From Mesorhizobium sp. STM 4661 (GTDB taxonomy: Bacteria > Pseudomonadota > Alphaproteobacteria > Rhizobiales > Rhizobiaceae): a stretch of DNA of 51,400 nucleotides. How positions within the stretch are numbered: the stretch's first letter is position 1; every line of letters begins with the position of its first letter. Location of the stretch: the NCBI RefSeq assembly GCF_000359125.1, contig NZ_CAAF010000051.1, forward strand, positions 1 to 51,400, read 5' to 3'. Below are positions 20,110 to 28,681 of this stretch, in pieces. The position numbers and the translations under genes are program-made. Below the pieces are notes generated by a model. The model was not told the origin of the DNA and did not search any database. It worked only from the letters and a program-made list of their open reading frames with translations.

Positions 20110-20138
20110 CCGCCCGGCCCATCCGGGCGGTTTTTCTT
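20110..20138 (+). terminator. Rho-independent terminator of the DUF1476 gene
   Basis: CCGCCCGG (20110-20117) pairs with CCGGGCGG (20123-20130) around a 5-nt loop, followed by TTTTTCTTTG. Confidence 0.9.
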
Positions 20139-20229
20139 TGCCTTTGCCGTCGTTTCCGGCTGAAACTGCGCCAGAGCCTGTTCCGGGGCCTTATCCAAAG
20201 GAGGCCTTTATCCAACAAGGAAAGCGCCA

Positions 20230-21003
20230 ATGTCCCTGAAGTCACGCCTGGCGGCGGATGAAACGCTGTGCACCGCGTGGTCCGGCGTGCCGGATGCCCT
20301 CACGGTCGAAATCCTGGCCAAACAGGGCTTCGATGCCGTCACGCTCGACATGCAGCATGGCGGGCATAATGAGGATAGCGTGCTGCGCGGCATCGCGCCG
20401 GTCCAGGCCGCCGGCAAGCCGGCGCTGGTGCGCATTCCCGTCGGCCGTTTCGACATGGCCAGCCGCGCGCTCGATTTCGGCGCCGAGGCGGTGATTGCGC
20501 CGATGGTGAATTCGGTTGCGGACGCCAGACTGTTCGCGGCCGCCATGAAATACCCGCCGCTCGGCGAGCGCTCCTGGGGGCCGACCTACGCCTTTCCGCG
20601 CCACGGCAAGGGCGATCATGCCGACTGGCTGCGCGACAGCAACCAGCGCACCATGGCCTTCGCCATGGTCGAGACACGCGCCGCGCTCGACGCGCTCGAC
20701 GGCATCCTCGACACGCCGGGCATCGACGGCATCTTCCTCGGCCCGTCGGATTTCTCGATTGCCTGGTCGAAAGGCACCACCGTCAATTCGACGCTGGAAA
20801 GCATGATGGAAACCGTCGCCTCGATCGCCGAACGCACTCGCAAGGCCGGCAAGCATGCGGCCATCTACGTCATGGAACCGGCCATTGCCGGCCGTGTGGT
20901 GGCCATGGGCTACCGGCTGCTGGCCATGGGCTCCGAGCATTCGCTCATTTCGCTCGGGGCAAAAACCCTGCTGAAGAATGTCAGGGATTCGATCGGGTCC
21001 TAA
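20230..21003 (+). CDS. HpcH/HpaI-type aldolase/citrate lyase family protein
   Basis: 257 residues. It is a class II (metal-dependent) pyruvate aldolase fold: VTLDMQHGGHNEDS near residue 37-50 carries the catalytic-histidine region, GAEAVIAPMVNS near 85, MVETRAALDALDGIL near 147 provides the metal-binding Glu, and GIFLGPSDFSIAWS near 170 the metal-binding Asp. Typical reactions cleave 2-keto-4-hydroxy-dioates to pyruvate and an aldehyde; the substrate is unknown. AAGGA lies upstream of the ATG. The stop overlaps the convergent hydrolase stop by 4 bp. Confidence 0.88.
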   Translation: MSLKSRLAADETLCTAWSGVPDALTVEILAKQGFDAVTLDMQHGGHNEDSVLRGIAPVQAAGKPALVRIPVGRFDMASRALDFGAEAVIAPMVNSVADARLFAAAMKYPPLGERSWGPTYAFPRHGKGDHADWLRDSNQRTMAFAMVETRAALDALDGILDTPGIDGIFLGPSDFSIAWSKGTTVNSTLESMMETVASIAERTRKAGKHAAIYVMEPAIAGRVVAMGYRLLAMGSEHSLISLGAKTLLKNVRDSIGS

Positions 21004-21548
21004 AGGTCCGTCAGGAACTTGGCGAATGTCATCGAGCCTTCAGGCCACGGGCCAAATCCGGAATCCGCGTTGAGATGGCCGGCATCGCCGGCGTCGATGA
21101 ACAGCGAGCCCCAGGCGCCGGCAATGTCTTCGGCAACGCCGAAGGCGCAGAACGGGTCGTTGCGGCTGGCGATCACCACCGAAGGGAAGGCCAGCGGCTC
21201 ACGCGGGTAGGGGCCGAAGGTCATCAGGTGCTTCGGCTTTATCCTGGGGTTGGCGACGTCGGGCGGCGCCACGAAGAAGGCCCCGGCCACCGGACGCTGG
21301 AACCGCGGCATGGCCTGGACAGCCGTCGCGACGCCGAGCGAATGCGCCACGATGACGACCGGCCGCTCGGCCTCGTTGACCGCCTTCGCCACGCTCGCCG
21401 TCCAGTCGTCGCGCACCGGCTTCGACCATTCCGCCTGCTCGACGCGGCGTGCGGTCGACAATTTCGCTTGCCAGCGGCTTTGCCAATGGTCCGGGCCGGA
21501 ATTGGTGTAGCCCGGCACGATGAGAATATCTGCATCCCTGACTTTCAT
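21000..21548 (-). CDS. RBBP9/YdeN family alpha/beta hydrolase
   Basis: 182 residues from the ATG at 21548 (another in-frame ATG 9 bp upstream). Family features: ILIVPGYTNSGPDHWQSRW at the N-terminus, nucleophile Ser in AHSLGVAT, and the late Asp/His region RNDPFCAFGVAEDIA and GDAGHLNADSGFGPWPEG. It is a small serine hydrolase of unknown substrate. A second paralogue lies 1.1 kb away with the VOC gene between them. Confidence 0.88.
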   Translation of the reverse strand: MKVRDADILIVPGYTNSGPDHWQSRWQAKLSTARRVEQAEWSKPVRDDWTASVAKAVNEAERPVVIVAHSLGVATAVQAMPRFQRPVAGAFFVAPPDVANPRIKPKHLMTFGPYPREPLAFPSVVIASRNDPFCAFGVAEDIAGAWGSLFIDAGDAGHLNADSGFGPWPEGSMTFAKFLTDL

Positions 21549-21585
21549 GGCGCGCATGTAGCGAGCGGCAACGCGGCATGCAACC

Positions 21586-21634
21586 GCGCATGATCCCAAA
21601 AAGTGGGAACCGGTTTTTGGGTAAGATCATGCGC
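21586..21634. repeat. Family A palindromic intergenic element
   Basis: GCGCATGATC and GATCATGCGC ends around AAAAAGTGGGAACCGGTTTTT; a clean 49-bp copy between the hydrolase gene and the VOC gene. Confidence 0.9.
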
Positions 21635-21763
21635 CAAGCCAAAGCTGTTCGGCGCGACTGATCACAATAGTGAACACCTTGTTCGCTTCCTGCCGTCTTG
21701 TGTGAACGATCGTGATCGACGATCTGTCGTCGGGAAATGAAACGGCCGTGAAGGACCGGGATT

Positions 21764-22663
21764 TTGGCGCTGACACGACGTACAATGATCGGCGGTGCCG
21801 GGCTCCTGGCCCTGGGAGTTTCTTCAAGCGCCGCCCAAACGGAGAGTTCGATGAGCGAATTGCCTTTTGCCGCCACGACACCGGTGAGCGTGTCCCGCGT
21901 CGGGTTGAAGGCGCGCGACGCCGAAAGCCTGGCTGCCTATTATCGCAGGGTTGTCGGGCTGCAGGAATTGAGCCGCGCCGACGGCGCGATCACGTTAGGC
22001 GCCGCCAATCGTCCGCTGCTCGTCATCGAGGCGGATCCGGCGGCGAAGCTCGACGATCCGCGCAGCGCCGGCTTGTTCCACACCGCTTTCCTGCTGCCGA
22101 GCAGGGCCGATCTCGGCCGCTGGATCAACCACGCCATCGCCAGCAAGATCGCAATTGAAGGCGCATCCGACCATCTGGTCAGCGAGGCGCTCTACCTGAC
22201 CGATCCCGAGGGCAACGGCATCGAGATCTATGCCGATCGCCTGCCGCGGGATTGGAAGTGGAACGGCGACAAGATCGCGATGGCGACCGAGCGGCTGAAC
22301 ATTCCCTCGGTCGTCGCCGAAGTTCCGGCTGGCGACGCCGGCTGGCAGGGCGCGCCGGACAACAGCATCATCGGCCACGTCCATCTGCGCGTGGGCAGGC
22401 CGGAAGAGGCCGAAGCCTGGTGGCACCAGGAATTCAGCTTCGATACTGTGGCGAAATATGGCGGCGCGGCGGTATTTCTGTCGTCCGGCGGCTATCACCA
22501 CCATATCGGCGCCAATGCCTGGCAGAGTTCCAGCGCCGGTCGCCGCGATCCTGCCCGATCCGGCCTGGCCTGGGTCGAGATGCGTTCGGACAATGTGACC
22601 GATGAGACGGCCCGCGAGGACCCTTGGGGAACGGTCATTCGCACTGTGCCCGGCAAGGCCTGA
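21764..22663 (+). CDS. VOC family (catechol dioxygenase-like) protein with possible Tat signal
   Basis: 299 residues from a TTG at 21764, chosen because AAGGA sits 9 bp upstream and because the resulting N-terminus LTRRTMIGGAGLLALGVSSS then AQT resembles a twin-arginine signal. Alternatives are ATG 21785 or ATG 21851, the latter giving a cytosolic protein. Two VOC modules follow: VSRVGLKARDAESLAAYYRR (first) and IIGHVHLRVGRPEEAEAWW (second), with metal-ligand-type residues in LFHTAFL, GNGIEIYADR and the HHH of YHHHIGANAW. It resembles CatE-type extradiol dioxygenases. Flanked by the two RBBP9-type hydrolases. Confidence 0.8.
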   Translation: MALTRRTMIGGAGLLALGVSSSAAQTESSMSELPFAATTPVSVSRVGLKARDAESLAAYYRRVVGLQELSRADGAITLGAANRPLLVIEADPAAKLDDPRSAGLFHTAFLLPSRADLGRWINHAIASKIAIEGASDHLVSEALYLTDPEGNGIEIYADRLPRDWKWNGDKIAMATERLNIPSVVAEVPAGDAGWQGAPDNSIIGHVHLRVGRPEEAEAWWHQEFSFDTVAKYGGAAVFLSSGGYHHHIGANAWQSSSAGRRDPARSGLAWVEMRSDNVTDETAREDPWGTVIRTVPGKA

Positions 22664-22679
22664 TCACTTTCGGCAGGCT

Positions 22680-23252
22680 TTAGAGGCTGGCTTTTCCCAG
22701 TAAACGGCCAAGCATGAGCAGGCCCGCCGGCCACAGGCCGAGGCGGACCTCGTTTCCCATATGGCCGAGCTCGCCGGCATCGGCGAGTTCCGCGCCCCAG
22801 GCGGCAGCAAAGGCCGTCGCCTTGTCGAAGGTCACGCGCGGATCGGTGCGGCTGGCCACCACCAGCGTCGGAAACGGCAGGAGCTTCAGCGGCATCGGCG
22901 CGAAGGGACGAACCAGATCGAAGGACGGATCGGGATCCTCGACATTGGTCGGAGCAACCAGCAGTGCGCCTGCAACTTTGCGCAGTTGGCTTTCGCTGGC
23001 GCCGGCCGCCCATTTGACCGCCGTTGCCACCGCCAGCGAGTGCGCCAAGAGCACGACACGCCGAGGTGCCGCGGCAACCGCAGCGTCCACCCGGCCGATC
23101 CAGTCCTCAGGGCTGGGCCTGTCCCATTCGGCCTGCAGCACACGGCTCGAATTGGGAAAGGCCTGGCACCAGTGCGACATCCAGTGATCCGGTCCGGAGT
23201 TGCCGCGCCCTGGCAGGGCGAGAAAATCGAAGTCTCCAGCCGCGGAAATCAT
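22680..23252 (-). CDS. RBBP9/YdeN family alpha/beta hydrolase (second paralogue)
   Basis: 190 residues from the ATG at 23252; a GTG one codon earlier also fits. FLALPGRGNSGPDHWMSHW at the N-terminus, nucleophile Ser in AHSLAVAT, RTDPRVTFDKATAFAAAWG and GELGHMGNEVRLGLWPAG match the paralogue at 21000-21548. Its start overlaps the purB stop as TGATG, so it is translated as a rider on purB. Confidence 0.88.
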   Translation of the reverse strand: MISAAGDFDFLALPGRGNSGPDHWMSHWCQAFPNSSRVLQAEWDRPSPEDWIGRVDAAVAAAPRRVVLLAHSLAVATAVKWAAGASESQLRKVAGALLVAPTNVEDPDPSFDLVRPFAPMPLKLLPFPTLVVASRTDPRVTFDKATAFAAAWGAELADAGELGHMGNEVRLGLWPAGLLMLGRLLGKASL

Positions 23253-24559
23253 CACGCTTCTCCGAATACCCGCTTGAAGATCGTGTCGACATGCTTGGTG
23301 TGATAACCAAGGTCGAATTTCTCGCGGATCTCGGCCTCGGGCAAGGCGGCGGTCACCTCCTTGTCGGCGAGAAGTTCCTCAAGGAAATCAGCCCCTTGCT
23401 CCCACACCTTCATGGCGTTGCGCTGCACCAGCCGGTAAGCGTCTTCACGGCTGACGCCGGCCTGGGTCAGCGCCAGCAGCACGCGCTGCGAATGCACGAG
23501 GCCGCGGAACTTGTTCATGTTCTTCAGCATGTTGTCGGGATAGATGAGCAATTTGTCGACGACGCTGGTCAGCCGCGACAGCGCGAAATCGAGCGTCACC
23601 GTCGCGTCCGGTCCGATCATGCGCTCGACCGACGAATGCGAAATGTCGCGCTCGTGCCAGAGCGCCACGTTCTCCATCGCCGGCAGCGCGAAGGAACGCA
23701 CCATGCGGGCAAGGCCGGTGAGGTTTTCGGTCAGCACCGGGTTGCGCTTGTGCGGCATTGCCGACGAGCCTTTTTGTCCGGGCGAAAAATACTCTTCCGC
23801 TTCCAGCACTTCGGTGCGCTGCAGATGGCGGATCTCGGTCGCCAGCCGTTCGATCGACGAGGCGATGACGCCGAGCGTGGCAAAGAACATCGCATGGCGG
23901 TCGCGCGGGATCACCTGCGTCGACACCGGTTCCGGCTTCAGCCCGAGTTTCTTCGCCACATGCTCTTCGACATAGGGGTCGATATTGGCGAAAGTGCCGA
24001 CCGCACCTGAGATGGCGCATGTGGCGATGTCCTCACGCGCATGCACCAGCCGCTCGCGGCAGCGCGAGAATTCGGCATAGGCCTGCGCCAGCTTGACGCC
24101 GAAAGTGGTCGGCTCGGCATGGATGCCGTGGCTGCGGCCGATGGTGACGGTGTCCTTGTGCTCGAAGGCACGACGCCTGAGCGCCGCAAGCAGGCCGTCG
24201 ATGTCGGCGAGAAGAATGTCGCTGGCGCGGGTCAACTGCACGGCAAAGCAGGTGTCGAGAACGTCCGAGGAGGTCATGCCCTGGTGGATGAAGCGGGCAT
24301 TGGGCCCGACGAATTCGCCAAGATGGGTGAGGAAGGCGATGACGTCATGCTTGGTGACGCGCTCGATCTCGTCGATGGCGTCGACGTCGAATTTCGCGGC
24401 CCCGCCCTTTTCCCAGATGGTTTTGGCGGCCTCTTTCGGGATCACGCCAAGTTCGGCCAGTGCGTCGCAAGCATAGGCCTCGATCTCGAACCAGATGCGG
24501 AACCGGGTCTCGGGCGACCAGATGGCCACCATTTCCGGCCGGGAGTAGCGAGGGATCAT
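23252..24559 (-). CDS. purB: Adenylosuccinate lyase
   Basis: 435 residues. It acts twice in purine synthesis: SAICAR to AICAR and adenylosuccinate to AMP. The fumarase/aspartase superfamily signature SSAMPHKRNPVLTENL is present, along with MTSSDVLDTCFAVQL and GRSHGIHAEPTTFG carrying the catalytic His. The start is the ATG at 24559 (MIPRYSRPEMVAIW). The stop overlaps the start of the RBBP9-type hydrolase. Confidence 0.97.
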   Translation of the reverse strand: MIPRYSRPEMVAIWSPETRFRIWFEIEAYACDALAELGVIPKEAAKTIWEKGGAAKFDVDAIDEIERVTKHDVIAFLTHLGEFVGPNARFIHQGMTSSDVLDTCFAVQLTRASDILLADIDGLLAALRRRAFEHKDTVTIGRSHGIHAEPTTFGVKLAQAYAEFSRCRERLVHAREDIATCAISGAVGTFANIDPYVEEHVAKKLGLKPEPVSTQVIPRDRHAMFFATLGVIASSIERLATEIRHLQRTEVLEAEEYFSPGQKGSSAMPHKRNPVLTENLTGLARMVRSFALPAMENVALWHERDISHSSVERMIGPDATVTLDFALSRLTSVVDKLLIYPDNMLKNMNKFRGLVHSQRVLLALTQAGVSREDAYRLVQRNAMKVWEQGADFLEELLADKEVTAALPEAEIREKFDLGYHTKHVDTIFKRVFGEA

Positions 24560-24618
24560 CGGTCAGTCCTGACGTGCGAGAGCGTTCGCCCGCGTCCTAA
24601 CAGAGGCCGACTAAATGC

Positions 24619-25137
24619 TCAACGCTGCGTCCGCGCAAACCAGATGCTGGCGGCAAACAGCGCGATGAAACCGAGCGGAAAATAAAGCCGGATGCCCAGA
24701 ACAATGAACTGGTAGAGCGCCGTCGCCATCGTGAACACGAACTGGAAAGCCCACGTGATGGTCATTGCCGGTGCATGCCATTGGACATAGTAGGAGCGGT
24801 ATTGCAGCCCAAACAAGCCGCCGGTGAAGGCGATCGTCGCGGTAAGAAGGCAGATAAAGGCGGCGGCAAAGGCAACTTCCCAGTGCCGGCCATGTGAAAC
24901 CAACCGCGCCAGTAACAGGCCAACCGGAAAGGCGAGCGCTCCGCCGGCAGCATAGAGCAGCGAGACAAAGCGGATCTTGCCCGGGGTTTCCCAGTCATAC
25001 AGCAACAGAGTGACGAGTGCGCTGGCGCCCATCGCCAGGGCCCACAGCAGCGCGCCGCAGACAGCGGTGCCTGGCGACGGCAAGGCACGCCGGACAAAAC
25101 CCAGGGCGCGGTTGCGGATGATAGGGAGCGGCGTCAC
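24619..25137 (-). CDS. Membrane protein of unknown function
   Basis: 172 residues with four to five hydrophobic segments (about 24-46, 57-75, 86-108, 123-143, 150-167). No motif recognised. The GTG start at 25135-25137 overlaps the stop of the DUF2259 gene (GTGA), so the two are translationally coupled and may work together at the membrane. Confidence 0.65.
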   Translation of the reverse strand: MTPLPIIRNRALGFVRRALPSPGTAVCGALLWALAMGASALVTLLLYDWETPGKIRFVSLLYAAGGALAFPVGLLLARLVSHGRHWEVAFAAAFICLLTATIAFTGGLFGLQYRSYYVQWHAPAMTITWAFQFVFTMATALYQFIVLGIRLYFPLGFIALFAASIWFARTQR

Positions 25138-25859
25138 AGGCGGCCGGTTACCGCGATCCAGCGAAAGTCCGGACCTTCAAAGCCATATTGGCGTACAGCG
25201 ATCAGCACGGCATAGGCGCTGAGGCCCTGCAGCGAAAATGTCTGCACCGCACCGATCCGGTAGCCATTCGGACAGCCCCGGCTTTTGGGGATCGCCTTGT
25301 CTTCATGCAGAAGCTCGGTCTTGCCGCCGGCTTTCGCTTCGATGCGCAGCAGGCGAAAGCCGTTGATCTCGCCCTGGCTCTCGCAGCCTCCGGTGTTGTT
25401 CAAGCCGATCTCGTCGAGCCGGAACTCGAGCGGATCGTCGACCGGAAAAAAGATCGGGCGCGGATTCACCACCATGCGGAACGGATCGGCCGAAAGCTCG
25501 GTCACCGGGTTGAAACCGGCGGTGATGCCGCGATTGGTGGTCAATTCGTTCTGCTTGATAACGGCTTCGCCTTTCTGCCGGGCCTGAAGGCGCGCCGCTT
25601 CGAGCGTGGCGTTCTCATCGTCAAGCCGGACCTTGATCGGCGTGCCCTGGAGAAAGCTGTCGTCGCCGGTGTTGATGTAATAGCGGTTGGCATAGGGGAA
25701 CCCCGATCCGTCCTGGACGCCATATTCCTCGAACGCGAACACGCCTCCGTCCTGGCTGAAGCCGAGTATTTCAAGCTCGGCGACATCGCCGGCATGGGCG
25801 GGCATGACTGCCGCGAGTGGGGCGAGCAGGCAAACTGCAATCAGCATAGGATTTCGCAT
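25134..25859 (-). CDS. Exported DUF2259 family protein
   Basis: 241 residues with a cleavable signal peptide (MRNPMLIAVCLLAPLAAVMP, then AHA-GD). The mature protein begins VAELEILGFSQDGGVFAFEE, followed by an alternating-strand region and a C-terminal GYRIGAVQTFSLQ then YAVLIAVRQYGFEGPDFRW. This is the pattern I know as DUF2259, predicted secreted proteins of rhizobia. Four cysteines could form disulfides in the periplasm. Coupled by 4-bp overlap to the following membrane protein gene. Confidence 0.8.
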   Translation of the reverse strand: MRNPMLIAVCLLAPLAAVMPAHAGDVAELEILGFSQDGGVFAFEEYGVQDGSGFPYANRYYINTGDDSFLQGTPIKVRLDDENATLEAARLQARQKGEAVIKQNELTTNRGITAGFNPVTELSADPFRMVVNPRPIFFPVDDPLEFRLDEIGLNNTGGCESQGEINGFRLLRIEAKAGGKTELLHEDKAIPKSRGCPNGYRIGAVQTFSLQGLSAYAVLIAVRQYGFEGPDFRWIAVTGRL

Positions 25860-25973
25860 CGGTTTCCTCCGGCTGCCGGGTTCAATGGTCCCCGTATCAC
25901 GAGATGGTCAAAACATCGTGCTATCAGATGCATCCAATTCGGCCGTCGATTATTATTGTCCGCAGTCTCACCA

Positions 25974-26016
25974 CGTCGGCCCGAAAATCGGAATCGATTT
26001 CGGACTGCACGATGTG
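25974..26016. repeat. Family A palindromic element, degenerate copy
   Basis: CCGAAAATCGGAATCGATTT followed by CGGACTGCACGATGTG resembles the core of the copy at 10659, but the GATCATGC ends are eroded. It sits in the leader of the DUF2171 gene. Confidence 0.5.
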
Positions 26017-26039
26017 TTGATTTTAACTGGAGGACCACC

Positions 26040-26294
26040 ATGACCGACGCCAGCAAAATTCGCGAGCATATGGAAGTGATCGGCGCCGATGGCGTTCATG
26101 TCGGCACCGTCGACAAAGTCGAGGGGCAGCGGATCAAGCTGACCAAGGCCGACAGTGGCATGGGCACGCACAAGGGCCATCACCACTATATCCCGCTCAG
26201 CCTCGTTGCCGAAGTCGACGGCAAGAAAGTCTGGCTGTCGGCAAATTCGGATGTTGCGGTCACCTTCGAGGAAGAAAAATCCGATCCCACTTGA
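26040..26294 (+). CDS. DUF2171 domain-containing protein
   Basis: 84 residues from the ATG at 26040 with GGAGGACC directly upstream, which decides this start. It shows ASKIREHMEVIGADGVHVGT, KVEGQRIKLTKAD, HHHYIPLSLVAEVDGKKVWL, a PRC-barrel-like small domain. Function unknown; cytosolic. The stop codon is the first part of a 23-bp tandem repeat array. Confidence 0.85.
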   Translation: MTDASKIREHMEVIGADGVHVGTVDKVEGQRIKLTKADSGMGTHKGHHHYIPLSLVAEVDGKKVWLSANSDVAVTFEEEKSDPT

Positions 26295-26427
26295 TCCCGG
26301 AGTCGCACATTTAGCGATCCCAGTGTCGCGCATTCAGCGATCCCAGGGTCGCGCGTTCCGCGATCCCAGTGTCGCGCATTCAGCGATCCCAGTGTCGCTT
26401 TCAGCGATCGCACGGCTGCGCACTCAG
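26292..26427. repeat. 23-bp tandem repeat array (six units)
   Basis: Units start at 26292, 26315, 26338, 26361, 26384 and 26405; the core of the unit is GATCCCAGTGTCGCGCATTC. Units 2 and 4 are identical, unit 5 is 21 bp, and units 1, 3 and 6 are diverged. The array spans the whole space between the DUF2171 stop and the stop codon of the convergent peptidase, both of which lie inside repeat units. Confidence 0.92.
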
Positions 26428-27431
26428 CGCGACGACCAGACCGGGAAGAGATCGCCTTCCGCCGGCGTCGCGGCAAAGACGCCGCGGCTGATGGCGCGCG
26501 CCATGGTGGCGCCGGCCGCGGCATAGAGGTCGATCGCATCATTGGGCGCGAGCTCGATGCCGCTCTTGCCCGTCGCCAGCGCGAAGACCAGATCGCCGTC
26601 GGCCGGCGTATGCGTCGGCCAAATGGCGCGCACGAATCCGTCATGCGCCGATATGGCCAGGCGTTTTGCGGCGGCCTTGGTGAGAACGGCATCGGTGGCG
26701 ATGACGGCGATGGTGGTATTGCCGCCGGGCTCTATCTTCTTGTCGCGGAATTTCAGCAGGATCCTTCTCGCGTCGGCAGGCATCGGCGAGGGATAGCCGT
26801 GCCCGCCAAACTCGTCGCCAATCTCGAACGGTGCCGCCCAGAAGTAGCGGCTTCGGGCGATCGTCACCGAGCCGGTTGGATTGACGGCGGCCAGAGCGCC
26901 TATGGTGACGCCGTTGTCGAGCACCGTCGAGGCCGAGCCGAGGCCGCCCTTCAGGCCTGCACTCAGCGCGCCGGCGCCCGCGCCGATCGTGCCGAGTGGA
27001 AAGTCGATGCCGGCTGCCTGCGCGGCCTCATAGCCGAGATCGCGGTAAGGCGGATAGCGGCCCCAATCCTTGTCGCCGCCGTTGCGCAGGTCGAACAGGA
27101 TCGCTGCCGGCACGATCGGCACGCGAAAGCCGCCGACCTCGACGCCGATGTTCCTCTCGCGCAAGGCCGCCTGCACGCCGGAGGCGGCGTCGAGGCCGAA
27201 GGCGGAACCACCAGAAAGCACAACGGCATGGATCGCCTCGATGGAATTCTGCGGTTCCAGCAGGTCCGTTTCGCGCGTACCGGGCGCGCCGCCCAGCACC
27301 TGGACTCCAGCCACAGCCGGTTCATCGCAAAGCAGGGCAGTCACGCCTGACTTCAGCCGGGCGTCCGCGGCGTTGCCGACGCGCAGGCCGGCGACATCGG
27401 TGATCAGGTTGCGCGGCCCGGTGCGAAACAT
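26424..27431 (-). CDS. P1 (DmpA/S58) family peptidase
   Basis: 335 residues from the ATG at 27431 (a GTG one codon upstream also possible). The family pattern is clear: GPRNLITDVAGLRVGNA, VVLSGGSAFGLDAASGVQAA, and GGNTTIAVIATDAVL, where autocleavage before the catalytic Thr/Ser takes place in DmpA-type N-terminal nucleophile aminopeptidases. It would release N-terminal amino acids from small peptides or amides. Its start overlaps the stop of the binding-protein gene (TGATG). The C-terminus ends inside the tandem repeat array. Confidence 0.88.
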   Translation of the reverse strand: MFRTGPRNLITDVAGLRVGNAADARLKSGVTALLCDEPAVAGVQVLGGAPGTRETDLLEPQNSIEAIHAVVLSGGSAFGLDAASGVQAALRERNIGVEVGGFRVPIVPAAILFDLRNGGDKDWGRYPPYRDLGYEAAQAAGIDFPLGTIGAGAGALSAGLKGGLGSASTVLDNGVTIGALAAVNPTGSVTIARSRYFWAAPFEIGDEFGGHGYPSPMPADARRILLKFRDKKIEPGGNTTIAVIATDAVLTKAAAKRLAISAHDGFVRAIWPTHTPADGDLVFALATGKSGIELAPNDAIDLYAAAGATMARAISRGVFAATPAEGDLFPVWSSR

Positions 27432-28504
27432 CACTTCACCTCGAAAGGCACGAAACGCGCACCGTCGAAACGGAAGGCGCGGTAGGGGTTCTGGCTGAGA
27501 TCGCCCTTTTCGTCGAAACGGATCGGCCCGATCACGGTCGTGAAATCATGCGCGGTGAGCGCTTCGGCAAGCGGCTTGCCGGAGGCTGCCGCCAGAGCCA
27601 CGGCCGCCTTGGCAATCTCGACCGTCGCATAGGCCGGCAGCGCGTAGCCTTCCGGCACGATCTCTCGTGCGGCAAAAGCCTCCAGCACCCTGGGGTCGGC
27701 GACATCGAACCATTCGGGCGCCGCGATCATCAGCGTGCCGGTGGCATAGGGCACGTCGCCGGGCGGCGTGCGCAGCGTTTCGCCGCCAGCAAAAGTCATG
27801 CCGGCATCAAGTTGGCCGGCGTCGCGGCCCATAATGGCGATGTCGCCGCCGTCGCCGCCGGCAAAGATATGCGTCGCGCCGGCTTTCTTCAGCCGTCCGA
27901 TCAAGCCGATCTGGTTGTCGAGCTGCGGCCGGAAGGTGTCCACGAACACCGGTTTCAGCGCCGCCTGTTCGGCGGCAGCGCGAAACGTCTCGGCGATTTC
28001 GCGGCCGTAGATCGTGCCGTCGTCGACGATGGCGAACAGCTCGTTCTGCCAGAGCCGGGTGAGGATGGTGGCGGCGGCGTTGCGTTCGTCGTCGCCGCGC
28101 GGCCCGAGACGAAAGACCGGCCAGCCGGTCTTGGCGCGCCGGTCGGTCAGGCTTTCGGTGCGCACGCCGACGGTGATGACCGGTATGTTGGCGTCCTTCA
28201 GGATGGGCAGCGCCGCTTCGATCGCGTCGGTGCAGAGAAAGCCGACAACCACGCTGACCTTCGCCGCCGCGAATTCCCTGGCTGCGGCGGCGCCGCCATC
28301 GGCCGTACAGGCGTCATCGACCGTCTTGATCTCGGCCCCGTTCGCCTCTGCCGCCAGGCCGGCACCCGCCTCGATCTGCTTGCCAAGGATCGCCGACGGT
28401 CCGGACAGTGGTGCCGCGACGCCGACGAGCAGCGTCTCGGCGCTTGCATTGGCGGAGAGCGACAGCCAGGCCAGCAGCGCTATTGTCGTTGTCCCGAATC
28501 GCAT
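27431..28504 (-). CDS. LivK-type ABC transporter substrate-binding protein
   Basis: 357 residues from the ATG at 28504. Signal peptide MRFGTTTIALLAWLSLSANA, then SAE. The mature protein begins LLVGVAAPLSGPSAILGKQ, the periplasmic-binding-protein type 1 pattern of branched-chain amino acid and amide transporters. VVVGFLCTDAIEAALPIL and IIGPIRFDEKGDLSQNPYR-like elements follow. No permease or ATPase genes are adjacent, so it is an orphan binding protein. It is coupled to the P1 peptidase, suggesting use or sensing of peptide-derived amino acids. Confidence 0.88.
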   Translation of the reverse strand: MRFGTTTIALLAWLSLSANASAETLLVGVAAPLSGPSAILGKQIEAGAGLAAEANGAEIKTVDDACTADGGAAAAREFAAAKVSVVVGFLCTDAIEAALPILKDANIPVITVGVRTESLTDRRAKTGWPVFRLGPRGDDERNAAATILTRLWQNELFAIVDDGTIYGREIAETFRAAAEQAALKPVFVDTFRPQLDNQIGLIGRLKKAGATHIFAGGDGGDIAIMGRDAGQLDAGMTFAGGETLRTPPGDVPYATGTLMIAAPEWFDVADPRVLEAFAAREIVPEGYALPAYATVEIAKAAVALAAASGKPLAEALTAHDFTTVIGPIRFDEKGDLSQNPYRAFRFDGARFVPFEVK

Positions 28505-28624
28505 GCGTGCGAAGAATTCCTCCGTGCCGGCCAAGCGTTTCCCGGCACTATGCCCACAAAGACCTAAAGGCTGCCTAACCCTGGCGCAACACGCGAATTT
28601 CAGGATGCGAGTCAAGCACTTCGC

Positions 28625-28653
28625 TTGTGGCAGGCACTATGTGGCCATATATA
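28625..28653 (+). promoter_or_regulatory. Candidate promoter of the flavin reductase/cox-like operon
   Basis: TTGTGG (28625-28630), 17-nt spacer, TATATA (28648-28653), giving a start near 28660 and a leader of about 20 nt before the GTG at 28682. Confidence 0.5.
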
Positions 28654-28681
28654 ACGGTTGGGTTCTAAGGAAAAATCATCG

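Noticed and set aside
26292..26427. CRISPR array
   Set aside because: Units are directly adjacent with no unique spacers and no cas genes are near.
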